DNA of 7,196 nt from Synechococcaceae cyanobacterium (GCA_947460085.1 CANHGA010000105.1:1-7196); one strand, 5' to 3'. Numbered from the stretch's first letter, positions 1 through 5,731 are shown. The notes: a model not told the origin generated them from the letters alone. Translations and numbers: made by a program.

Positions 1-241
1 CTGCCTGGTGGAGGCCTGATTCCGCCAGGGCCTGGCCCAGGCATTGGAGCGCCGCCACCTGGGCCAGGGCCTCGAGGGTTGGTTCAGGGGCCCCCAGGGA
101 TCGGGCCTGGTCGAGGGCCTGGCGGGCCCGGCGCTGGCGACTGGCCGGACTGCCCTGGTCGGGCTCCACCATCAGGGCCATCGCCCGCCGCAACCAGGGT
201 TCGGGATCCCTGCCCTCGCTGGGGGAAACCGCTAGCTCCAT
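1..241 (-). CDS. Unidentified helical protein, N-terminal 80 residues (runs off window)
   Basis: An uninterrupted frame runs from an ATG at 241 to the window edge. It begins MELAVSPSEGRDPEPW and continues as an Ala/Leu/Gln/Arg-rich sequence that should be almost entirely alpha-helical, for example ARQALDQARSLGAPEP and ALAQVAALQCLGQALAESG. The spacing resembles helical-hairpin (TPR-like) scaffolds, but no canonical TPR can be scored. The ATG lies 10 bases inside the end of the upstream glycosyltransferase gene, so it is very probably the next gene of the same minus-strand operon and translationally coupled. A GTG five codons earlier is an alternative start. There is no clear Shine-Dalgarno sequence. 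High GC and GC-ending codons match its upstream neighbours. The catalytic part, if any, lies outside the window, so no function is assigned. The reading frame is well supported; the identity is not. Confidence 0.7.
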   Translation of the reverse strand, partial: MELAVSPSEGRDPEPWLRRAMALMVEPDQGSPASRQRRARQALDQARSLGAPEPTLEALAQVAALQCLGQALAESGLHQA

Positions 242-1308
242 TGACTCAGCCACCGGTGCCGCCAGGCCCCCGCCGGGCTCCATTGGCTCCCCGGCCCCCT
301 CTGGCGGTGCAGATACCAAAGGCGATTCAGGGCAAAACTGCGTTGGTTATCCAGGACTAAGCCCGGCTCATCGGCCAAGGTGCGGCTGCCCGTGGGGTTG
401 CTCAGGGCCATGGCGGCATGGGCAAAACTGCCGTCCACCCTCTCCACCCCTGGGTTGGCCAGGAGTCGGTCCCGGTAGTCCAGGTCTTCGCAGTAGGCCG
501 GATAAAAGCGCTCATCAAAGAGGCCCACCCCATCCCAGGCCAAAGCGGTGAGCAGGAATGCGGAAAAGGCCCGACTGCCCGGCAGCAGGGCCATGAACTG
601 GGGGCGACTCCCATCCATGGCCGCCAGGGCCCGGGCAAGAACCCCGCTGGGAAACACCACGTCGTGGTTCACGATCAGGGCCAGGGAGGCCTCCGGGAAA
701 GCCAGCAGGATCTGGTTCCAGGCGCTTGCCACCCCCGCGTTACCAAAGGGCCGCGCCAACCGCACCCGGCCCACCCCAGGCAGTCCTTCCGCCACCAGAT
801 CGTCGAGGGCCTGGCGCAGGGCCTGGGAGTTGGGATCGCTGCGCCCGCCGCTCTGGTCAACGATGGCGAGGGTGTCGATGGGCACATCAAGGCTCGCCAA
901 CAGGCGCCGCAGATGGTCCAGGCCATTGAGGATCGGCACCCCCACCAAGGGGAGAACACCGGGCGCGGGCGGGGGCGGCCGAAGCCGGGCCAGGCCCTGC
1001 CAGAACACCTCCAACAACTGGCCATCGGCGTTGCGTTCACTCACGTTGGCCAAACTGCGCCACAACGGCTCGCAGCAGGCCCCCGTTCGGGTGGCCTGCT
1101 GGGGCAGCTGGTCCAGCCACTCCAGCAACCAGGTCAGCACCGCTGATCGGGCTTGGCCCCACTCCCCCAAATCAAGCAACAGATCAATCGCCCGGGCCCT
1201 CTCCCCCGCTTCCAGAGCGGCCAGGGTGCGGCCAAACGCTTCGGCAAACGCACCTTCCCGCCCACGCCAGGCCCCAAGGGCCGCCCGGATGGCAGCTTCC
1301 GATTCCAT
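232..1308 (-). CDS. Family 2-type glycosyltransferase with helical N-terminal extension (358 aa)
   Basis: This probably transfers a sugar from a nucleotide-sugar donor to a glycan, lipid or protein acceptor in the cytoplasm. Residues 1-115 are helical and not part of the catalytic fold. From about 118 the sequence follows a GT-A fold: first strand and helix VGVPILNGLDHLRRLLASLD (122-141), the strand end VDQSGG (150-155), the family signature GNAGVASAWNQIL (189-201), an Asn-His-Asp (214-216) at the position of the metal-binding DxD, and the acceptor-side motif FYPAYCEDLDYRDRL (268-282) with E274-D275 and D277. There is no membrane segment, so it should be soluble or peripheral. The start chosen is the ATG at 1308, whose A is shared with the TGA stop of the upstream kinase (TGATG). 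The frame stays open 40 codons further upstream, but that part lies inside the kinase. Substrate and acceptor cannot be read from the sequence. Confidence 0.82.
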   Translation of the reverse strand: MESEAAIRAALGAWRGREGAFAEAFGRTLAALEAGERARAIDLLLDLGEWGQARSAVLTWLLEWLDQLPQQATRTGACCEPLWRSLANVSERNADGQLLEVFWQGLARLRPPPPAPGVLPLVGVPILNGLDHLRRLLASLDVPIDTLAIVDQSGGRSDPNSQALRQALDDLVAEGLPGVGRVRLARPFGNAGVASAWNQILLAFPEASLALIVNHDVVFPSGVLARALAAMDGSRPQFMALLPGSRAFSAFLLTALAWDGVGLFDERFYPAYCEDLDYRDRLLANPGVERVDGSFAHAAMALSNPTGSRTLADEPGLVLDNQRSFALNRLWYLHRQRGPGSQWSPAGAWRHRWLSQWS

Positions 1309-2321
1309 CAGCGGCGAGGCCTGACCAGCTTCTGCCTGGCCAGGGTGTGTTTGCCCAGCTGAAGACCCACCTGCAAGCCCCCGAGCCGGGATCTCCCCAC
1401 GACCAGCCTGCCGCCGTGCTGCCTGCAAAAGCCCTCAGCGATGGCCAGGCCCAAACCCCGATGAATGGGGGGAATCGGCGAGCTGGAGGGCGCTGGGGCG
1501 CCTTGGCCCTCCAGGGAGGGGAGGGAGGGGGCGCCGTGGTCCTCGACATTGATGGCGATGTGGTCGGCACCGGTCTCGAGCGACACCACCACGGGGGGGG
1601 AGCCGTAGGCCAGGGCGTTGTCGATCAAGTTGTTGAGGCTGTGCTGCAGCAAATGGCGATCCAGCCGCAGGCATACCGGTGGGATCGTGATCTGAACGCG
1701 ATCAGGGCCGTAGCTCTTGGCGAGCTTCCGGCAGAAGGCCTCCAAGTTCACCTGGTGGCGGGCGGGGGGATCGGGCGGTTTGATCGCAATCGCGTCGAGA
1801 TCCCGGTCCAGGGCCAGTAGGGCGTTCAGGTCAGCCTGGAGACCCGCCAGGGTGTCGGGGTCAACCCCACCCCCGTGCTGGAGGGCCTCAACCCGCAACT
1901 GCAAGCGCGTGAGCGGGCCCCGAATGTCATGGGCAATGCCATCGAGGCGCCTTTGGCGCGCTTCGGTCTTGCGGTTGAGCGTCTCGAGCAACAGGTTGAT
2001 GCGATGGCTCAGCAGCAACAGCGGAGCGATGCCATGGCCAAGATCCAGGCGAACCCGATGGCGCACCAGCTGGGGGAGGGCCATCAGCAGTTCATTAAGG
2101 GGCTGCCAGAGCTGGCGCCAGAGGAAGAGCAGCAAGCCCAGCAGCAGGCCGAGGCTGAAGCTCAAGCCAACCACCAAATCCCAATCAGGAGGGGCGTGGC
2201 CAAGGAGACGGCGCACGGCCAAGCCAGCCGCCACCAGCACCACACCCCCGGCAATGCCAACCACACAACAGACCAGCAGTTGTTTGCGGTCTTTGGTATT
2301 GAGGAGAACAGATCTCCTCAT
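1308..2321 (-). CDS. EnvZ-like membrane sensor histidine kinase (337 aa)
   Basis: Autophosphorylates on His and passes the phosphate to a response regulator, almost certainly the one encoded just upstream. Two membrane helices (about 14-38 and 48-69) are separated by only some ten residues, so there is no periplasmic sensor domain. A HAMP-like linker (about 70-120) leads to the H-box IAHDIRGPLTRL (129-140; H131), similar to the EnvZ H-box. The ATPase domain shows the N-box SLNNLIDNALAYG (228-240), a G1 box reading DHGAP (261-265) instead of DxGxG, a Pro/Ser-rich lid (266-287) and a good G2 box RGLGLAIAEG (288-297). The ATG at 2321 overlaps the regulator stop by four bases (ATGA). An upstream in-frame ATG at 2360 lies inside the regulator and is less likely. 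The Gly at 135, where phosphatase-competent kinases have Thr or Asn, is unusual. The signal is unknown. Confidence 0.9.
   Translation of the reverse strand: MRRSVLLNTKDRKQLLVCCVVGIAGGVVLVAAGLAVRRLLGHAPPDWDLVVGLSFSLGLLLGLLLFLWRQLWQPLNELLMALPQLVRHRVRLDLGHGIAPLLLLSHRINLLLETLNRKTEARQRRLDGIAHDIRGPLTRLQLRVEALQHGGGVDPDTLAGLQADLNALLALDRDLDAIAIKPPDPPARHQVNLEAFCRKLAKSYGPDRVQITIPPVCLRLDRHLLQHSLNNLIDNALAYGSPPVVVSLETGADHIAINVEDHGAPSLPSLEGQGAPAPSSSPIPPIHRGLGLAIAEGFCRQHGGRLVVGRSRLGGLQVGLQLGKHTLARQKLVRPRR
1514..1531 (+). other. G-quadruplex motif inside the kinase gene
   Basis: Four G-runs of 3, 4, 3 and 5 bases are separated by single A residues, which fits the tightest class of intramolecular G-quadruplex pattern (G3+N1)x4. 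It lies on the plus strand, the template strand of the minus-strand kinase gene, so the mRNA carries the C-rich complement. The segment encodes the Ser/Pro/Leu part of the kinase ATP lid (around residues 264-270). It may simply reflect Pro and Ser codons in GC-rich DNA. Confidence 0.6.
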
Positions 2322-3088
2322 GGGCGGCCAACGCCCCGGGCCGGGGCATCGATCTGGCAAGGGAGGTGCAGGGCGTAGCCCTGGCCCCTGACCGACTCGA
2401 TGGTCAAGGAGCCGTGGGACACCTCCTCCAAAAGGCGCCGTAGTCGGCCCAATCGCACATCAATGCTGCGACTGGAATCCACATGCACCTTGCTACCAAT
2501 GGCATGGGCAAGTTGGCCGCGGGAAACAACCTGACCAATGGCGCGGCACAACTCCAAGAGCAACCTGCTGTCGCCTGGGCTGAGGGAGACCGACGCACCA
2601 CCGGCCATCTCCAGGGAGCATTGGTGGGGGGAGAAGCACACCTCCCCAAGATCAATCGATTGTTCATGCAGGAACGGCCCCTCCGCAAAAACCTTGCTGG
2701 CCCCAAGCAAATGCTCACAGCGCAAGAGCAATTCTTTGACAAGAAATGGCTTCACCAGATAGTCCTGGGCACCCATTTCCAAGCCAAGAATCCGATCCGC
2801 AGGACTACCCATCCCCGACAGGATCAAAACAGGAAACGAGTGGCCCAATTGGCGCAGCCCGCCTAGTACATCTTGACCTGTTTGCTTGGGCAAAACCTGG
2901 TCAAGAATCAACAGATCTGGGCGACCCCGGGATAACGAAGCCAGCATGGGGGAAGGATGGTGAAAAACATGCAGCTCCCATTTGCATGCCACCAGCTGGG
3001 GGGCCACCAAACGGCAAAGCTCAAGATCGTCCTCCACCCACCAAATCGTGGCGCCCGGATAGTCGGTGGCAAAAGGGCGCGAAACCAT
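2318..3088 (-). CDS. OmpR-family response regulator (256 aa)
   Basis: DNA-binding transcription regulator controlled by phosphorylation, the likely partner of the downstream kinase. Numbered from the ATG at 3088, the receiver domain (about 14-125) has the acidic pocket WVEDD (E19, D20, D21), the phospho-acceptor D63 in LILDQVLPKQTG, the switch Ser91 in ILSGMG, and the conserved Lys113 in YLVKPF. A winged-helix DNA-binding domain follows (about 145-243), with VSLSPGDSRLLLELCRAIGQ, the recognition region RSIDVRLGRLRRLLEE and the wing ESVRGQGYAL. All key residues are present. The start at 3088 gives a normal-length protein. A GGAGGG lies 13 bases upstream, which is far for a ribosome binding site. 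The frame stays open to a GTG at 3250, which would add 54 residues with a repetitive segment and no known domain. It is first in a tightly overlapping operon. Its target genes cannot be seen. Confidence 0.92.
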   Translation of the reverse strand: MVSRPFATDYPGATIWWVEDDLELCRLVAPQLVACKWELHVFHHPSPMLASLSRGRPDLLILDQVLPKQTGQDVLGGLRQLGHSFPVLILSGMGSPADRILGLEMGAQDYLVKPFLVKELLLRCEHLLGASKVFAEGPFLHEQSIDLGEVCFSPHQCSLEMAGGASVSLSPGDSRLLLELCRAIGQVVSRGQLAHAIGSKVHVDSSRSIDVRLGRLRRLLEEVSHGSLTIESVRGQGYALHLPCQIDAPARGVGRP

Positions 3089-3159
3089 GGGATCAACTGG
3101 GCCCTCCGGGCAAACTCGCACCTGAACACCATTTGGAACGTTGTGCGTGGGAAGATCAC

Positions 3160-3204
3160 GAGCCTCCAGATTCTGAGCATCCAGATTGCGAGCATCCAGA
3201 TCGG
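3160..3204 (-). repeat. Three 15-bp tandem repeats
   Basis: Three adjacent 15-base units (3160-3174, 3175-3189, 3190-3204) differ at only a few positions. On the plus strand the core is GAGC(A/C)TCCAGAT. A decayed fourth unit may follow at 3205-3219. In the frame of the response regulator, upstream of its likely start, they encode five-residue repeats of the form N/D-L-D/E-A-R/Q (LDARN, LDAQN, LEARD). The unit length is a multiple of three, so copy number could change without breaking a frame. Their role is unknown. Confidence 0.7.
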
Positions 3205-3278
3205 GGCTGCCTAGATCTTGAAGGCGTCCAAGATGTTGCGCCTCGGGCACATTTCCAAAAGCCAGCTCACTTAAACCC

Positions 3279-3289
3279 TAAGGAGGTGA
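3279..3289 (+). promoter_or_regulatory. Perfect Shine-Dalgarno-like element without an obvious gene
   Basis: TAAGGAGGTGA is complementary along its whole length to the conserved CCUCC-containing 3' tail of bacterial 16S rRNA. No convincing gene starts at the usual distance: the nearest ATG is 20 bases beyond the element (3310), and a TTG at 3296 opens only 11 codons. On the minus strand, if the regulator transcript includes this region, the RNA would instead carry an anti-Shine-Dalgarno-like sequence. It may be chance or the remnant of a lost gene. Confidence 0.3.
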
Positions 3290-3410
3290 CGAGACTTGGA
3301 GCGGGAACCATGCAGCACAGGTGGCGCGTAAAACGGCCAAATCGGGCCCATCCACGGTCCTGATCGACCCTTCCAAACAACCGAACCAGGACAGCTTCAA
3401 AGGACGCAAA

Positions 3411-3482
3411 ATGCCTGAGCAATCCCAAAGAAGCACCCAGCAAGCAAAAGCAGCAAGCCAGGCATACAATGAACGGACTTGA
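3411..3482 (+). CDS. Candidate 23-residue small ORF with good ribosome binding site
   Basis: An ATG at 3411 is preceded by AAGGA with a six-base spacer, the best-placed ribosome binding site in this part of the window. The ORF encodes a short, hydrophilic, Gln/Ala/Ser-rich peptide (MPEQSQRSTQQAKAASQ, then AYNERT) and ends in TGA at 3480-3482. It overlaps the start of the next plus-strand gene by 14 bases in another frame. It could be a leader peptide whose translation delivers ribosomes to the gene at 3469, which has no visible site of its own, or it could be chance. There is no family assignment. Confidence 0.3.
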   Translation: MPEQSQRSTQQAKAASQAYNERT

Positions 3483-3933
3483 CAATCCTTCCATGCACCT
3501 CGATCAAAGCGATTCAAGCCAGATCGAACGGTTTTACTCAGTCCATTCACTTCACTATCTACTGCCTGGCAATCAGACAATTCTGATGCTCTCAGGCATT
3601 GTGGAGGTCAATTTAAGAGCTCCGGGCTGGTCCGAAGAATCAGCAACATCCAGCACCTATCAAGAAGACCTTACGGTAGACCTTGCGGTGCCAAACGACT
3701 TTCTAGTAACCGGTCAAAATTTCAAAATCACCCAGGCCGTCCCTTACATAGGACTGAATAGCCTTAGTGGAAGTGCACATACTTCTTGGGGGGTGAACAA
3801 CTTTTCGGTTGAGACCGAGAAGCCAGTGACCCGGTCGATTCGGCTCCAGGCCAAGCTGGATGTCTCCTGCAGCGGAGAAGTACTCCAGCGGATCGCCTAT
3901 CAAGTGACCTTGCTTGGCATGGTGTCAAACTAA
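3469..3933 (+). CDS. Unknown protein, probably beta-strand rich (154 aa)
   Basis: I do not recognise a family. The protein is soluble by appearance, with no signal peptide or membrane helix. It alternates polar and hydrophobic residues in stretches typical of beta strands: ILMLSGIVEVNLRA (38-51), EDLTVDLAVPNDFLV (66-80), QNFKITQAVPYIGL (83-96), SIRLQAKLDVSCSG (123-136) and RIAYQVTLLGM (141-151). A beta-sandwich is plausible but inferred. The only cysteine is C134. The start is uncertain: ATG 3469 gives the longest form, and ATG 3493 would remove eight residues. Neither has a clear ribosome binding site, and a TACAAT overlaps the first ATG. The frame has no earlier start codon. Its TAA overlaps the TAG of the convergent glutaminase gene. 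Base composition is less GC-rich than the operon to its left. Conserved-looking strand patterning and length support a real gene. Confidence 0.65.
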   Translation: MNGLDNPSMHLDQSDSSQIERFYSVHSLHYLLPGNQTILMLSGIVEVNLRAPGWSEESATSSTYQEDLTVDLAVPNDFLVTGQNFKITQAVPYIGLNSLSGSAHTSWGVNNFSVETEKPVTRSIRLQAKLDVSCSGEVLQRIAYQVTLLGMVSN

Positions 3934-5672
3934 ACGCAAAGACTCGGTTCAAGATGATTGGCAGCCAGCTCCCGCTGAAATTGCAAAATTTCAAGCTCCA
4001 ATACTCCTTCACTAATATCGAGTGCTTTGGCAATAGCCCGGAGCTGCCTATCCTCAGAGCCCTCAATCACCCCATCGGCACAGGCCACGCGGAAGGCTGA
4101 TTCAAGAATCATCTCACGGCCATTGTCATCCAGGCCACAGCGCTCCCGCTCAAGTCGAAGGACCAGTTGTTCAAAGAAATCGACCGAACCAGACTCTGTC
4201 ATCGCCAAAAGCTGCAAACGCTCTTGCGCCAAACCATTCAAGAAATTCAAATCCGCAGGCTGGCCGATAATCTCAGAATAAGCAGCAGCCATACTTTGGA
4301 TTTCTTGAAGATCAACGTTGCCATCCGCCAAACAGAGCGACAACATACAGTCGAGCATCAAGTCTCGAACTTTCGTGGCGTAGAGATCACCATAGGAAAT
4401 AGCCCAACAAAGATCGGAAAGGTCACGCTTTTTACGGCTATTTTGCGAAGCTCTTGGATCACGCTTGCATCCTGTTCTGCCACCAGAAAGACTGTCGTAC
4501 ATATGAAAAGTAAACCGATCAACCAACTGCTTACAAAAAGCGACCCCACGCACCGAATTGCCATAGGGATCGAGCCGCGGGGAGAATGTTGCGAAACCCA
4601 TTAAGTTGGGAACAACAACCATCACAGCACCTGCAACGCCAGACTTTGCAGGAAGCCCTACCTCCAAGGTAAACACACCAGCGCTGTCGTACATTCCAGC
4701 AGCCTGCATGACTGCAAGGGTTTTTTTAACCACTTCTGTGGTGAGTATTTGACGACCAGTCGTGGGGCAAACACCGCCGTTGGCAAGGGTGGCAGCTGCA
4801 ATAGAAAGCATATTGGCAGTCATCTCAATGCTGCAACACGACAAATACACATCAACCATCTTATGAAGGTCGACCCCACCGGGAAGACCCTTGCGGCCCT
4901 TCAATAAATAGGCGATTGCGAAGTTATTATCCGCAGTTTCACGCTCAGACAACATCGTTTCCTCGCTATACCTTACAGGCGCCGATTCGCCACAAAGACC
5001 GGACCAAAGGTCCATAATCTGTTGGGTAATCTCCCGCGAGTTTTTTTGTGGCCTTAGTGATGCAACAAGACCAGCCATCATGATCGCCCCTGCATTGACG
5101 CAGGGATTAAATGGTCTGAAATCAGGTAGCAAATCCAAGGCATTGAATGGTCGCCCGGAGGGCTCAACCCCTACATACTGATGTACGGTTTCAAAATCAC
5201 TCTCCTCCAAGGCGAAGGCATATGTGAGTGGCTTAGACACCGATTGAATCGAGTGATAAACGTCCACATCCCCAAGCTGGAGGCGCTGGCCGTCAACGGT
5301 ACAAACAGCCACGCCCCACTTTTCAGAATCGGCATCTCTGAGAATAGGAATGTAGTCAGCATTGTGCCCCCCATGGTCGGGCTCCACTGCATTGTATATT
5401 GTCTCAATGTCATCACAAAAGTCTTGCCAGTCTGGGATGACAAGCTGATTCGTAAAGACACGATTGAGCATTAACAATTCACTGGAAATGGCAATCTGAA
5501 ACGACTCAAATGTGACAGGAGCATCGCCTAACTCTGCAAGCCTTGCCATGGCCTTACTCAGCCGGAAATCGTCAACCATGACGCCACTCATCGACACCTT
5601 GTCCTTGATTCGCTGGACCGTTGCGATGCCACCAACTGCAACAGAATCGAAAAGAGCTCTTAAGCGATCCAT
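3930..5672 (-). CDS. glsA: Glutaminase, animal-type architecture with C-terminal TerB-like domain (580 aa)
   Basis: Hydrolyses L-glutamine to glutamate and ammonia in the cytoplasm. Residues 1-75 form a helical domain like the EF-hand-like N-terminus of animal GLS/GLS2, followed by NQLVIPDWQDFCDDIETIYN (75-94), matching the animal FVIPDF...IDELY segment. The catalytic serine-dependent domain (about 100-395) is complete: S144-x-x-K147, Y107, N193 in NPCVNAGA, E243 in SERE, N250, Y276, Y328 in GMYD and V346 in KSGVAG. These spacings equal those I recall for human KGA, except for four extra residues between N193 and E243. After a basic linker (397-420) and LCWAISYGDL (421-430), which still resembles the animal sequence before the ankyrin repeats, comes a helical region (435-575). 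Its two acidic motifs, LADGNVDLQE (448-457) and CADGVIEGSED (531-541), are typical of TerB-like domains. The ATG at 5672 has no clear ribosome binding site. Confidence 0.93.
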   Translation of the reverse strand: MDRLRALFDSVAVGGIATVQRIKDKVSMSGVMVDDFRLSKAMARLAELGDAPVTFESFQIAISSELLMLNRVFTNQLVIPDWQDFCDDIETIYNAVEPDHGGHNADYIPILRDADSEKWGVAVCTVDGQRLQLGDVDVYHSIQSVSKPLTYAFALEESDFETVHQYVGVEPSGRPFNALDLLPDFRPFNPCVNAGAIMMAGLVASLRPQKNSREITQQIMDLWSGLCGESAPVRYSEETMLSERETADNNFAIAYLLKGRKGLPGGVDLHKMVDVYLSCCSIEMTANMLSIAAATLANGGVCPTTGRQILTTEVVKKTLAVMQAAGMYDSAGVFTLEVGLPAKSGVAGAVMVVVPNLMGFATFSPRLDPYGNSVRGVAFCKQLVDRFTFHMYDSLSGGRTGCKRDPRASQNSRKKRDLSDLCWAISYGDLYATKVRDLMLDCMLSLCLADGNVDLQEIQSMAAAYSEIIGQPADLNFLNGLAQERLQLLAMTESGSVDFFEQLVLRLERERCGLDDNGREMILESAFRVACADGVIEGSEDRQLRAIAKALDISEGVLELEILQFQRELAANHLEPSLCV

Positions 5673-5731
5673 GCAGCAATACTTTGCTATCAGATAACTA
5701 TTTCAATGCAGAGGTGCCCCCTCCCAAAGTA

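Larger units (their letters stand above)
3089..3468. other. Gene-poor stretch between response regulator and unknown plus-strand gene
   Basis: No confident gene lies here. On the minus strand the region may be the regulator leader, or its N-terminal extension if the GTG at 3250 is used. It contains 15-bp tandem repeats (3160-3204), a TAAGGAGGTGA element on the plus strand (3279-3289), a 17-codon plus-strand ORF at 3310-3363 (Arg/His-rich, GGAG eight bases before its ATG) and the start of a 23-codon ORF at 3411. A 75-codon minus-strand ORF at 3267-3494 has one hydrophobic segment, but nothing else supports it. No clear sigma-70-type promoter for the regulator was found. TACAAT at 3465-3470 resembles a -10 box for the plus strand but has no good -35 box. 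Confidence 0.5.

Noticed and set aside
418..1324. Long plus-strand frames (418-1146 and 548-1324) opposite the glycosyltransferase gene
   Set aside because: They are antisense to a gene with clear GT-A motifs. GC-rich DNA has few stops, and their translations are Pro/Arg/Gly-rich with no domain pattern.
1308..1428. Forty-codon upstream extension of the glycosyltransferase
   Set aside because: It lies wholly within the kinase coding sequence, and the TGATG overlap gives a better start.
1347..2391. Plus-strand frames opposite the kinase (1347-1820, 1717-2391, 1875-2378)
   Set aside because: Antisense to a kinase with intact H, N and G2 boxes; low-complexity Arg/Ser or Gln/Ala translations typical of shadow frames.
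2746..3363. 205-codon plus-strand frame opposite the response regulator
   Set aside because: Pro/Gly/charged-rich with no fold pattern; its length comes from the reverse frame of the regulator and the repeats.
3479..3507. TTGACA at 3479-3484 as a -35 box
   Set aside because: It lies inside the coding start, and the bases 17 further on (GATCAA) do not resemble a -10 box.
3267..3580. Minus-strand frames with a hydrophobic segment (3267-3494, 3278-3580)
   Set aside because: No ribosome binding site or family pattern, partly opposite the better-supported gene at 3469; chance cannot be excluded.
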